Below are positions 31,601 through 41,168 of a stretch of DNA of 64,000 nucleotides, one piece after another. Under the pieces are notes generated by a model. The model did not search any database, was not told the DNA's origin, and worked only from the letters and a program-made list of their open reading frames with translations. Where the stretch lies: NCBI RefSeq assembly GCF_035582795.1, contig NC_134370.1, positions 38,737,501 through 38,801,500 of the forward strand. The letters are read 5' to 3'. Each line of letters begins with the position of its first letter. Within the stretch, counting starts at the first letter, position 1. The position numbers and the translations under genes were made by a program. Origin of the DNA: Mycteria americana. Taxonomy: Eukaryota; Chordata; Aves; Ciconiiformes; Ciconiidae.

Positions 31601-34600
31601 ATGCAATAACAATTACAATGTCAAGCTAGCAATTACTGTCAGGACAGAGCCCAAGTACCTAATCAATACCTTCAAACCACACTCTCTTCAAGAGTCTCAG
31701 AAGAACAGGGTGGGGGAAAATGGATGTACACAAGAGCAAAAGGCTCTAAATCAGGGGTCTTCAGTACAACTCTCTGGAAAAAGGTTTCTAGAGATAAGAA
31801 GAATCCAGGTAACCACACCTTGTTTGGAGCTATGACCAAAAATAAGTATTTGGGGGGTTGTCACATGTTACAGACAGAAGTTTGTACATTTTTACTTTAC
31901 TTTTTTTAAAGCTTCTTCAGTCGCCCCCAGAGCACTCTTCCCAACCTTTCTCCCCTTTTAACCTACCACCAAGCCCAGTTTTCCCAAGTTTTGCTGCAGA
32001 GTTTTCAGGGGGGACCTTCAGCACTACAAAGCTTCACCCTCCAAACAACAGAGAAAGTACATGGGGCCTTTCAGAAGACTTGTTAATAAACCTTGGAAGA
32101 ATACATCATTGATACCTATTGCTGTCGTACTCTTGGTGGGTTTAGAGCAGCTTGCAAAGATGGATAGAAATAAACCACTAAATTAAAAGCTGCTACAACT
32201 TCCCTTTCTCAGCACCCTTTACAGACCTCACTTCTGGATCAAGAGAAGCAGCATTGAATTTTCTTTTAGGTCACATTTAGGGTAAACGTGTCATTTCAAT
32301 GCAACTGAAAAGGCTACAAACAGCCTACAAAAAGCCAAGTTCTTCCAAATAATCAACAGAAAAAGGCAAGATTCCTTAAAAAAAAAACCCAATAATGAAT
32401 ATTCACTACTTTGGAAAAGCATTAAAATGCATGTAATTCAAGAGTCTAAAAATATTTAAGCAACCCAAACATAAAGCTAAAAAATTCCAGCAAAACAACA
32501 GTCAACCCATTGCAGAGGACTAGTATCACCCACGTCCCAGCACATGCTGAAGGACATGGACTGAACTGGGCGAAACCAGGTCTCCTCATAAGGAGCAGCA
32601 ATCAGCTATGAGAAGTCAAATTAGCACCCACCCGCTTGGCAAAGGGCAATTTAAAAATACACCAGCTACTTCAGCCTTGAAAACAAGACAGCCACATAAA
32701 CCACCGCAATTAGGCAATGTCCTAGCTCATGCCCAGTCCTCCAATCCATTCACCACAAAGCTGATTTAACCTTAGAATTTAAGGCAAGAGCTACCTTTTT
32801 CAACTAACCAGAGGTGGTACTTAAGTTTCATCGAGTTTGCACAATCTTCTCTGAAAAATCCCTGGAAAGGCGTGTTTAACCAACAACGGCAACTTTGGTT
32901 CATTGCCTAGGAGCTAATGCCAGGACATCATCCAGTTTTGGAACTGCACTTAAAGGATGGAAATGGAGCCACTAACGTGCTGGTGTCTCGATAGCTGTTC
33001 TCAACTGATGGCAAGAAAATGCTGCAGCATCAAATATAAAGTGGGTTGTGCTTTTTTCCCTGAAGATGGAAGATGATGTAAGGTATAAGCCCAAAATCAA
33101 AATGGAACGTGACCTCCTAGACAGCAGTCACTTAAGTCAATGGCCAAGTTAAAATAAATGAATCTGGCAAGAGATTGATCTCACTCTCGGAAAAAGCTCT
33201 GGACAGAAGACCCTAGCCAACTGCACATTTTGTTGTCAAATCACACACTCCTCACTGAAACCACTGCATTCTGCAGCACATCGGCTCTCCACTGGGACAG
33301 GAGGAAAAAATAAGTCACTTTTCTAGATGCAAGGAATACCAACGGCAAATCTTGCATCCTACCGCAGGGATAAGCAGACCCTCGGAAAAGCCCTTCTGTC
33401 CTCTCTTTTCTGAGAGCCCATCAAACCAGCACTCTGGTCTGTGAATTCAGGCTGCTTGACTGTGAACTTCAGGTGATCCCAAGCAAAGTACAGATAGGAC
33501 ATCTGCAATACGTGACACCACAGTAACCCCAGCCTGCTACTGCACGAAGGTATTTTCTCAGCCAGATTACCAGCAAAAAAAGGCTTAGACGCATAACAAA
33601 GACATCATGGATGAATGAGCAACACCCATCTTTCTGCTCTTGGCCTACCACATATACAAGGCACTGTGCCTCTGCCTCAGCTCAGTTTTCCATTATTGAC
33701 ATGCAAGACAAAATATTTTACCTTAAGTTTAGCCCAAGCTAGAAGCGTGCACACCAGCACTGATATATGGCAACTCAATGGTATGTCCAAGTTTTGAACA
33801 AATAAGATAATATTTTAATTATATTAATTCTAAGCCTTTAAAGAATTTCTTTCTCTTTCTTGCTTTAAAAAACAATCTGAGATCACTCCACAAAGAATAC
33901 AGTTTGACAGGGTAAAGTTTTCTTTGTATTTCTCACTTTCTCCTTCTTCAGTCATTTCATACTTACAAGAGTTTGAAGGATGAGATTGATCAATTTAAGA
34001 GGGTACTAAAAAGAGGGATTAAAAAAAGTGAAAATTGGCATGGAAGACAAGTTAGCAATGAAATACAATTTCTCAGCTCCCTGGCTAACTACACACTCAG
34101 TGTTTTTAAAGCGCCTCTTTGCCCCAAAGCAACCAGCAAGATATGAGAGACCTCTACTTTCCAAATTACTAACTTAATCCTATAGAAACTAGAGGGCATT
34201 TAGAAGGTTGCATTCAAATGTATTCTGTTTTTATTACACCCAACAACATGTGATGCAGCCCCACTGCTGCGGCCCTACACCACTTCCTTATTTTACAGGG
34301 AGGAGGCAGAGAATTATATTGCAAAGGAGGCAAATACAGGAGGCAAAATATATTGCCTACATTCAGCCAAGCTATTTGAATCCCTTCACCTGCAGCCCTG
34401 AAGGAGCTGCTCATAACAGAGTGAAAAACAGGGATTTTTTTTTTTCCAATCAACCTCAGCCAAAAGAAATGTTCGTCACATGCAATAAGAAAGGATGCAC
34501 TTCCAGCTTTGCGGTAGTATAGCATCCATTAGCCCCTGCTATCACCGCTGCCCCAGCTGGGCTAAAGACAACAAGCTGGCCTGATTTTAAGCCTATCTAC

Positions 34601-36655
34601 AGGACAGAATTTCATGTAAAACAACCACCTGATTATTTGTGAAGACATAAAAAAAAAAATAAAGGTTTCCCTTCCCATTATAGGAGAGTAGATAAGCTGG
34701 TTTTATTTCCTTAAGAGAACCTTCCCCCCACAAAAGCTTCACAAGACACAGGATTATTTTAGAAGCAGTTTAAAAGCCCGACTTTTGAGCACACTAAAAA
34801 GCATGCGGGAAAAATCTCCACTGGAGGATTTGTTTTTAATTCTCAGAGCATTAAGACAGGCCCAGGTATCAGACAAAATACTAATTGCTATCATTAGGAC
34901 TTGCAGTGTTCATTTGTACTGATATTAACACACTCAGCAACCCAAGCAGTTTACATATTGAATTTTTAGCTCCACAGATTAGGAATACATCCTTAGTACT
35001 TTATTTCTAAAAGCCATTAGCTAGTTGAGCTGGTTCCAGGGATAGCACTTATGCCACTACAAAAGAGGACAAATTAACTGCAGTAATGCTCTTCTGTCCC
35101 AGATGATATTAAAGAAAGAAGGGGGGAAAAAATGCCAAAACTAACGAGAGCAGATTTTGCAGTTTTGCCAGAACAGCACTTCCTTGGCTGCAAGTTTTAG
35201 GACTCAAACAAGCCTTACCAAAAAAAAAAAAATAAAAGGAGAGAGAGAGAGAGAGAGAGAGAGACAAAAAGGCAATAAACTGGAGGACCTCACACTTTTG
35301 TTACAAGCGCCTCCTGTTTCTGACACGGTAATGTGGAAGCACCATTAAAGTTTACCTGTGGGAAGAGTCGGAAAAAAAGGTTTTATCAGCAGAATCTTCC
35401 CTCCCCCTGCAGAGCATCTAAAGTGGGCCACAGAATAAAAGCAGCTTTTAAAGGCAAGTTTATTCTAAGCAATAGCATGAGTTTTAGGCTCACTGTGTGA
35501 GTAGAAACTGCTAAGGATCAAACCACATCCTCAGCTTTCACCTGAATTTTCCCAAACCAGGGACCCTCTGACCACCTCCCCGTGCCCGAACCATAACATT
35601 TGTGTTTGGCATTTGTCTCTCCTCACTTCAGAGCGGATGAACGAGGTGGCCTGTCGCGCAACTCCGCACCTAGTAAATCAAGGCAGAGGGAGATTGCTCA
35701 TAGCGACTGCACAAGCTAGGTCAACTCCGATTAGGGTAATGCACGGAATATGGGTATTGCCACTGTAATTAAGAACTGTGCTCCTATGCAGCAAGTTTTT
35801 CCAAGGAGAAGGCTTCCTGACTGCACAAAACCTGCAACAACACAGTAGCTTTGTTTATTTATTCTGCTCCTAAGAAGAAGGAATACTTCAATTAGCAGTA
35901 CCTAAGCTAACACCTTGTTGCCAGTACAGGCTCTGGCCACAAAAGGCACGCCTGACCAGCGTAACTACGCAGCACAACTGGCCTAGCTGCAGGTAAGTAC
36001 TGGACTCGCAGCCTTCAGCCAGTCAGCTTTCCACCAGAGAGCCAGGGAATGGTATTGAGCAATGCCACCTCAGCCTCGGAGGGTGCTAGTTGCTGCATGT
36101 GCCTGCAGTGTTTTGATTCGCGCCCCAGTAATGAATCTGCTCCTCCGTCCCTCCCTGCCACCCCCAGCATGACAAACATCTTTACACAAGCACCAGGCAG
36201 AGAATATTTGTTAGTCAGCTCCTAATTATAGCTTGAGGTTTGGACTGCGTGCTGGCCCCCTCACCAAAGGATGTGGGCATACAGAGTGATACCAGACACA
36301 GGATCTCTCAGAAATCAAGAATCATTAACTTTTAGATTTATAGGCTGAACTATGTGAAATAAAAACACATTCAGGTAATGCTCGTCTTACCACAGCTCCT
36401 TGGTACCACCAGCTGCTTCTGCACTGCATTTATTTCCACCACTGCTGAACTGAAACCTTTTTTCTTCTTCCCCCCGAGGGACGGCAATTTTTTTTTTTTG
36501 CCATATACAGTGTATGCAAAATGAATGCATATGTACTATCCCACCAGCCCCGAGAGTTCAAGGGGACTGGCTAGACAATGGCTAATTATAGCTTCAGCAC
36601 AAAAACAAACAAGACAGCAACTCACGAGTAAGACCAGCAGCATCCCAGCTTCCAT
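10500..36655 (-). CDS. SGPL1: Sphingosine-1-phosphate lyase 1, complete coding region
   Basis: SGPL1 is a PLP enzyme of the ER membrane. It cleaves sphingosine-1-phosphate to hexadecenal and phosphoethanolamine, the exit step of sphingolipid breakdown. Fourteen coding exons join with matching phases to 1713 bases, 570 residues plus stop (human 568). Residues 1-40 form a short lumenal N terminus. About 41-62 is a membrane segment (WQLVGLTF onward), followed by a basic stretch ([12 protein letters not shown]). The fold-type I PLP domain follows: SGGTES at 210-215, SAHAAF with the ring-stacking His at 244, HVDACLGGF at 315-323, and the Schiff-base lysine K355 in SADTHK (human K353), which is the last codon of exon 11. 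The C terminus ends MNGSPGHH, close to human. Introns 3-14 are supported by clear family identity on both sides. Only the short start exon rests on weaker evidence. No stop, frameshift or lost key residue is seen. Confidence 0.97.
10736..10856 (-). CDS. SGPL1: SGPL1 exon 14
   Basis: It is 121 bases, finishing Ser484 and encoding residues 485-524, from [13 protein letters not shown] to NAKTTGM. The acceptor is CCCAG and the donor GTAGGG. The intron to exon 15 is only 95 bases. Confidence 0.96.
10857..11887 (-). other. SGPL1 intron 13
   Basis: About 1.0 kb, GT-AG. It contains a short AAAT repeat at 11544-11560. Nothing else is recognised. Confidence 0.85.
11888..12034 (-). CDS. SGPL1: SGPL1 exon 13
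   Basis: 147 bases. It completes Glu435 and runs [17 protein letters not shown] to [12 protein letters not shown], with a split Ser codon at the 3' end. The acceptor is TTTTTCAG and the donor GTGAGT. It matches the C-terminal small domain of SGPL1. Confidence 0.95.
12035..12674 (-). other. SGPL1 intron 12
   Basis: About 640 bases. It holds a 17-base A run (plus strand) at 12157-12173. No other feature was found. Confidence 0.85.
12675..12913 (-). CDS. SGPL1: SGPL1 exon 12
   Basis: 239 bases, residues 356-434 plus two bases of 435. It starts [19 protein letters not shown] immediately after the PLP lysine and includes [19 protein letters not shown], a highly conserved active-site wall. The donor is GTACGT. 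Confidence 0.97.
13163..13312 (-). CDS. SGPL1: SGPL1 exon 11 with the PLP lysine
   Basis: 150 bases, 50 whole codons (306-355). It contains HVDACLGGF, whose Asp contacts the PLP ring nitrogen in this fold type, and ends ISADTHK, where K355 forms the Schiff base. The donor GTAAGA follows the lysine codon directly. The intron to exon 12 is 249 bases. Confidence 0.97.
13313..14373 (-). other. SGPL1 intron 10
   Basis: About 1.06 kb, GT-AG, phase 0. No repeat, RNA gene or exon is recognised. Confidence 0.85.
14374..14472 (-). CDS. SGPL1: SGPL1 exon 10
   Basis: 99 bases, residues 273-305: [20 protein letters not shown] then [13 protein letters not shown]. The acceptor is TCTTCAG and the donor GTAGAG. 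Confidence 0.96.
14473..14954 (-). other. SGPL1 intron 9
   Basis: 482 bases, GT-AG, phase 0. No feature is seen. Confidence 0.85.
14955..15060 (-). CDS. SGPL1: SGPL1 exon 9
   Basis: 106 bases. It completes Met237 and encodes 238-272, with [18 protein letters not shown] (His244 stacks on the cofactor ring) and ending TKAMEVDVQ. The donor is GTATTG. Confidence 0.96.
15061..16240 (-). other. SGPL1 intron 8
   Basis: About 1.18 kb, GT-AG. Nothing recognisable in it. Confidence 0.85.
16241..16329 (-). CDS. SGPL1: SGPL1 exon 8
   Basis: 89 bases, residues 208-236 plus two bases of 237: [20 protein letters not shown] then [15 protein letters not shown] binds the PLP phosphate in this family. The acceptor is GACAG and the donor GTGAGC. 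Confidence 0.96.
16330..23338 (-). other. SGPL1 intron 7, the longest
   Basis: About 7.0 kb. It contains a tetranucleotide tract of four CCAG units at 22893-22908 running into CCGGCCGGCC, several A or T runs, and no interspersed repeat I can name. No nested gene or RNA gene is recognised. Confidence 0.8.
22893..22918. repeat. CCAG tetranucleotide tract
   Basis: Four tandem CCAG units followed by CCGGCCGGCC. A short, probably polymorphic microsatellite within SGPL1 intron 7. Confidence 0.8.
23339..23467 (-). CDS. SGPL1: SGPL1 exon 7
   Basis: 129 bases, 43 codons (165-207): [20 protein letters not shown] through [13 protein letters not shown]. The acceptor is CTGAAG and the donor GTAAGT. It is strongly conserved with human. 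Confidence 0.96.
23468..24971 (-). other. SGPL1 intron 6
   Basis: About 1.5 kb, GT-AG, phase 0. No feature is recognised. Confidence 0.85.
24972..25051 (-). CDS. SGPL1: SGPL1 exon 6
   Basis: 80 bases, completing Gly138 and encoding 139-164: [20 protein letters not shown] then TRLLVK. The acceptor is TTTCAG and the donor GTAAAG. Confidence 0.95.
25052..26703 (-). other. SGPL1 intron 5
   Basis: About 1.65 kb. It has a purine-rich patch at about 25790-25870 and no recognisable repeat or gene. Confidence 0.82.
26704..26851 (-). CDS. SGPL1: SGPL1 exon 5
   Basis: 148 bases, residues 89-137 plus one base of 138, from [20 protein letters not shown] to [11 protein letters not shown]. The acceptor is TTTTTAG and the donor GTATGA. 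This is the linker between the membrane anchor and the PLP domain. Confidence 0.95.
26852..28816 (-). other. SGPL1 intron 4
   Basis: About 1.96 kb, GT-AG, phase 0. Nothing recognisable in it. Confidence 0.83.
28817..28884 (-). CDS. SGPL1: SGPL1 exon 4
   Basis: 68 bases, completing Ser66 and encoding 67-88: [18 protein letters not shown] then IGAM. It is a basic stretch just after the membrane segment, as in human. The acceptor is TTTCAG and the donor GTAAGT. Confidence 0.94.
28885..30848 (-). other. SGPL1 intron 3
   Basis: About 1.96 kb, GT-AG. No recognisable exon or repeat. Confidence 0.83.
30849..31014 (-). CDS. SGPL1: SGPL1 exon 3 with the membrane segment
   Basis: 166 bases, residues 11-65 plus one base of 66, from [17 protein letters not shown] to [27 protein letters not shown] is the hydrophobic anchor. 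The acceptor is TTTTGTGCAG and the donor GTAAGT. Confidence 0.95.
31015..36625 (-). other. SGPL1 intron 2
   Basis: About 5.6 kb. It contains a GA microsatellite at 35239-35264 and several A or T runs. No nested gene, RNA gene or interspersed repeat is recognised. Confidence 0.75.
35239..35264. repeat. (GA)13 microsatellite
   Basis: Thirteen perfect GA units in SGPL1 intron 2, next to an A-rich run at about 35220-35237. Confidence 0.95.
36626..36655 (-). CDS. SGPL1: SGPL1 exon 2, start-codon exon (predicted)
   Basis: ATG plus nine codons read [10 protein letters not shown], then a GTGAGT donor in phase 0, the phase needed by exon 3. Joined to [13 protein letters not shown], the sequence aligns with the human N terminus (MPSTDLLMLK, then FEPYLEILEVY). 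The start has a strong context, G at -3 and G at +4. The exon probably begins at 36675, after a pyrimidine-rich tract and a GATAG acceptor. I saw no better candidate for the missing first residues between 31 and 40 kb, but such a short exon cannot be proved without transcript data. Confidence 0.75.
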
Positions 36656-37639
36656 TGCAGAGAAGGAACATAAAACTATCAAAGCAAGATGGAAAAAGGC
36701 TGATTCAAGGCTCAAAAAATGTGTAGTTTCACGAGAGCGCAAAGGACTTTCAAAATTAGGTGCAATTTCAAATTTCATTTAACCCAAAACACGCACAAGA
36801 TATTGTTACCTATTGTTCACTTTACTCACTACAACAAACCACTTTATAAAAGCAAAGTCTCTGCACACATCTAAGCACGCTCCAGGTAGCACAGATCTCA
36901 AACCTCATAAGAGACAAGATTCACTCAATAGATGCCCTACATGAACCCATTACGGATCTCCGTGTGGGTCACTGGCTCCAAGAAGGTGCAGTTTCTGCAA
37001 GGAAACGTCCTCTCCCAGCATCCGCAATAATCAGGATAAAAGCAGCGCTCAGTTCCCTGTGTGCTAGGACTCATCTGGACACATTTGTTCATTCCTCCAC
37101 TCAGCATCCTCTCAGATGCGGATCACGCAGTCCTTTCTGCATGCCTTCTGAAGAACAAAACGGGTATTTATTTGAAACATTTTGCAAGTAGCTCAGTGCC
37201 ATGCAGAGGTACACGCAGCATTAAAAGATAAAGTCTTGGCGGGAGCTGTTTGAAAGCAGATGATAGCATGGCAATTGTTCTGGGAACAGGCATCCGCGAA
37301 CAAAGGCAGCACCAAGACCTGGCACGGCTTCCTAGCAGGGTTATGCAAGCCTCCGACAAAACCGCTAGTATCAGCACAAACTGAATGCCACTATTATACA
37401 TGAAGGGCCCTGTTCTTGGGCAACTTTGACCACAGTGCAGGATCCTTAAAGACTATCTTATCAACGCCAACGCACAAAACCCTTTGGCCCCTGTGATACC
37501 TAGTCGCGTGCCATTCCTGATACATGGCATGGATGGATCTCGATGAGCTAGGAGGGGCAAAGGAAACTGAAATGCTCAGAACACAAGGGCTTCCAAGCAA
37601 CTTTTACCTGTAAATTTCTAGGAAACACAAATCTTTCCT

Positions 37640-37659
37640 AAAAAAAAAAAAAAAAAAAA
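37640..37659. repeat. A20 mononucleotide run
   Basis: Twenty A residues in SGPL1 intron 1. There is no adjoining SINE or processed gene copy that would explain it. Confidence 0.9.
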
Positions 37660-38048
37660 GAAAATCGTATCACAGTCATCACAGCCCACTGCAAAGAGAT
37701 CAACTAACCTGCTACAACATCAACCAACAGAATCCAAATCTCAGTTACGCATCACGCTCTAAGGACAGTACTAAAACATACTTCAAAGCCCCTATCGCTA
37801 CACTAACCAGTAAAAGGCCATAGCCATTTAGCCAGTACGCAAACAGATTTCACTACTAAATACTCCAGAAGGAAGGTCTGCTAATGCTTGAAGGGGAATG
37901 TCTTTGACCACCTAGGATGCAGGGAACGAAAGCAATGGTTCTAGGTCAAAAACGTATCACTTCATTTCCAAAAACCAAAGAGCGTGAACAGATCAGGCCT
38001 TCTGAAACAACCTGCACTGCACGCCGGGGTCTGCGGAGGGAGATAGCT

Positions 38049-38087
38049 GGTGCAAGAGATCAGATTGAAAGTTGGTGCAAGAGATCA
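38049..38087. repeat. Two-copy tandem duplication, 25-base period
   Basis: GGTGCAAGAGATCA occurs at 38049-38062 and again at 38074-38087, with similar sequence between. A small local duplication. Confidence 0.8.
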
Positions 38088-39276
38088 CCTTTTTATCGCC
38101 GGAACCGTGTGTTCGGCAGAAGAGGCAAGCATCACCTCAAAATCTGTATTCACGGAAACAGGCTCTACTGAATCTCTTTTGCCAAGACAGTCACAGCAAG
38201 GTTTTGATCACTAGCACAGCAATTAAACCACATATACACAATAAACACTACGATTAGGTTTATCTTAACGCCACCAAACAGTGGAAGCATGTGCTGGAGG
38301 AATTAAAGGCAAGGAGCAAGGCATCGCCTCAGCAGATCCTCCCCTGCTCAGGTTAGCAATTCATCTATAACTTGTAAGGGTAGCAAGAGAGTAGAAAACT
38401 GCTTAGTAGGCTGGAAGTGAGCAGCGCATGGGAGAAGCAAGATTTTTCTTTTTCTAGGTAAGAGAATTTCCAGTGCCTCACAATCCCTCTTGCTAAGGTC
38501 ATGGGGAGGATCGCAGATTCAAACCACAATTTAGGAAAAAATGCCATGTATCAGTGTTTCTCCAGAGAAAGCTTCAAGCCCTGAGTATACAGCCAACTTC
38601 GTTAGCTTTCCAGAAGCCAGGAACCCTGTGCAAAAGCTGCCATCTAGTCTAATGAATAAAATAGCAAACCTGCACAGGTCTTCTAGATGCAGTAAGTAGC
38701 TGTTTTCTCTGCAAAGCCTTGGCACGGAGAGACTAAGGTGAAAACAGCCTGACCACGCAGCATGCTTCCAGCAACCCCAGGCCAGTCTAGACCACGCCGT
38801 GCACAAGGTGCGCAGTATTTACTCGGTTCCAAAAGAGCTAACTTTTGGCAACTGAAAGCAACTGAAACTCAAGCCGTGCAAACTCTTGATGCCCTCCCGG
38901 GCTACGCACGCTGACGGACGCCAAGGCATGCCATGGGCCCTGCCTTTGTCCCCACATGGAGGTGGTGATACACTGGCTGGGCACAGCTCCACACCAGAGT
39001 GGGAAGAGGAAGCGGCACTTGAGTGTTTGGGCACCGACACCCGCGCCTCGTGACCGAGTGGGAAAAGGCAGTCGGCCAGAGATGATGCTCTTTCATCTAC
39101 TACCCAGTAGCAGTCACAATTTCAAGGTACCTTCCGGGGTGGGGGACACACGACATAGCACCCCTTCCAGGTTTGAGACTCAGAAACCGCATGCCATACC
39201 ACTGCGTGCCAGAGCCAACTATATTTCAAGCAATCCCGATTGCAACTGAACAGTTTGCTTCTCTACTACGTCTAGC

Positions 39277-39296
39277 AAAAAAAAAAAAAAAAAAAA
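39277..39296. repeat. A20 mononucleotide run
   Basis: Twenty A residues just downstream of the SGPL1 CpG island, in intron 1. No adjoining element is recognised. Confidence 0.9.
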
Positions 39297-39360
39297 GTAA
39301 ACAGGGTACCTCTATTAGCCAGATAACTTTTAGCAGAAGCTCAGGCACCTTCACCAAAAT

Positions 39361-39458
39361 CCAGAGCAAGCGGAAAATACAATTTCTACCCCAGCCCGCT
39401 GAAATAAATCCACAGGGCCAGCAGAAAATACCATTTTAACCCCCCCTACCCTGAAACT
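39361..39458. repeat. Diverged two-copy tandem duplication, about 49 bases
   Basis: Units at about 39361-39409 and 39410-39458 share the layout CCA..G, then GAAAATAC, then a TTT patch, then a C-rich run, then CTGAAA. They align with several mismatches, so the duplication is not recent. It lies just outside the CpG island. Confidence 0.65.
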
Positions 39459-39529
39459 AGACACCTGTGGGAGGCAAGGAAAGCACTGCACGGCTAGCAG
39501 GCCTGCAAGAGTAATTCCCCCCTCGTTTA

Positions 39530-40070
39530 GGGGCACAGCATGGGCCTCGCCCGGCCGCCGGCGGGGGTCCGGGGCGGGCGGCTCCGGTGAGAACGGGCCC
39601 CCGCCCCGGACCCCCGCCGGCGGCCGGGCGAGGGCCAGTCGGCCCCCGAGAGGCGACCGAGAGCCCCCGGCCCACACCCGCCCCCCGCCGGACAAGGCCC
39701 CGGCCTCGCTGCCTCAGGGTCGGGACAGCGCAGGCCGCGCCGGGACGCCCCCATCTCTCGCTCCGCCGTGCGCCGGCCGAGGCGGGGACCCACCACCCCA
39801 CACTCCCCGCTCACCATCGCTGCTGCCGCCGCCGCCGCCACCTCCTCTTGGCCTTCGCAGGGCCCCGGCGCGGCCCCGCTCCTCCCCGCCCCGGCACCGA
39901 GATTGCCCGGCGCCTCCCCGCCGCGCCCGCACGGCGGCGCCCCCTGCTGGGCGCGCCGCGGGCAGCGCGCGCTCCCGCCGAAAGGGAGGAGCGGCACGAA
40001 AGGGGAAGCGGAGGGCAGGAGGCACGGCAGCTTGGCGAGGCCTAATTTGAGGCCGCTCCCTCCACATAGG
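39530..40070 (-). promoter_or_regulatory. SGPL1: CpG-island promoter of SGPL1
   Basis: Very GC- and CpG-rich sequence around the predicted first exon, including a GCC trinucleotide run at about 39823-39840. No TATA box is evident. The gene to the left reads on the minus strand from here, and I see no plus-strand gene starting from the same island. Borders and transcription start are estimates. Confidence 0.75.
39816..39950 (-). other. SGPL1: SGPL1 exon 1, non-coding (predicted 3' border)
   Basis: On the minus strand the sequence GGCAGCAGCGATG is followed by the good donor GTGAGC at 39815 downward, inside the CpG island. In human the start codon is in exon 2, so this would be 5' UTR. The upstream end (39950) is nominal. 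The ATG that ends the exon would not be in frame with the lyase. Confidence 0.55.
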
Positions 40071-40760
40071 GGCTGCAAAGTCAGTGCTGCGGCATGGGAA
40101 CACACAGACTTTTGGTTAAAAGCCTGAAAAGGCAAAAAAAAAAAGGGGGTTTATAAACTCGTTCTGATCCCTGCCCAGTATTGACACCCCGGCTCTGAGG
40201 ATCTGCTTCCTCAACTCAACTTCCACAGAGAGAGGAGCTCCCGATAATGATGATTTAAGGGATTAACAAGCATGCAGTTCTCAGAGCTTGAGGTTAATCA
40301 GCTGCTGCAAAAGACAAGGAGACCCCCCCTTGCTTCAAGAGCTCTGCATTAACACACAGTCATCCTTGTGCATGACAAACACTTGGTTAGCGCAAGATCA
40401 GCTGAAGCTGATGAGAAAATTTATTCAGAGATTATTCCAGCATCCAGTTGCTCTTAACCCATATTACCAGTTTTATGATACATTTGTTAGATGTCCAGTG
40501 TTCCTGCATTTTTTGGGAAAAAAAGGTTTTGTTTTGTGCAATATGTAAGGCAGGAGCTACTGGTCAATATAGCATTAAACTGTTGTGGGTGGATCAGGTG
40601 TGACCCCCACAAGACAAAGGTTGGGAGCTGGGTTTCAAACACAAGCAGAATATTGTTTGGGACCAACCTCATACAAGCATAGCAATTTTTAGGCATCCAG
40701 GGCAAACACCACCTGGCAAACATCCAAAGGGCATTTAAGTTGTGGGAAGCAACATTTAGA
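40071..40760. other. Spacer between the SGPL1 CpG island and the CR1 fragment
   Basis: About 0.7 kb, AT-richer than the island. No gene or repeat is recognised. Confidence 0.6.
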
Positions 40761-41168
40761 AATCATGTTACAGAATAGTTCCAGCTAGAAGGGAACCTAT
40801 ATGATCATCTAGTCCAATTGCCTGACCACTTCAGGGCTGACCAACAGTTAAAGCGTATTATTAAGGGCATTGTCCACATGCCTCTTAAACACTGACAGGC
40901 TTGGGGCATCAACCACCTCTCTAGGAAGCCCATTCCAGCGTTTGACCGCCCTCTAAGTATTTCCTAATGTCAAGTCTGAACCCTCCTGATGCAGCCTTGA
41001 ACCATTCCCACACATTGTGTCATATCACTAGGTACCAGGGGGAAGAGCTCAGCAGCTCCCTCTCCACTTCCCTTCCTCAGGAAGCTGTAGAAAGCAACAA
41101 GGTCACCCCTCAGCCTCCTTTCCTCCAAACTAGACAAACCCAGAGTCCTTAGTCACTCCTCATTAGAT
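40761..41168 (-). mobile_element. CR1 LINE 3' fragment, antisense
   Basis: The plus strand reads as the reverse complement of a CR1 3' end. AATCATGTTACAGAATAG resembles the terminal eight-base repeats. Then come GATCATCTAGTCCAA, CAACCACCTCTCTAGGAAGC, CCATTCCAGCGTTTGACC and CAAGGTCACCCCTCAGCCTC. About 400 bases remain, truncated at the 5' end of the element as is usual for CR1, with clear divergence from the common consensus, so it is an old copy. CR1 is the main interspersed repeat of birds and other sauropsids, which supports the host assignment. Confidence 0.9.

Larger units (their letters stand above)
36676..39815 (-). other. SGPL1 intron 1 (predicted)
   Basis: About 3.1 kb. It holds two 20-base A runs (37640-37659 and 39277-39296), a 25-base tandem duplication near 38049-38090 and a diverged 49-base tandem duplication at 39361-39458. 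No gene is recognised. Confidence 0.65.

Noticed and set aside
39527-40135. 202-codon minus-strand frame across the SGPL1 CpG island
   Set aside because: Open only because of high GC content. Its alanine run is the GCC repeat, and it crosses the predicted exon 1 donor.
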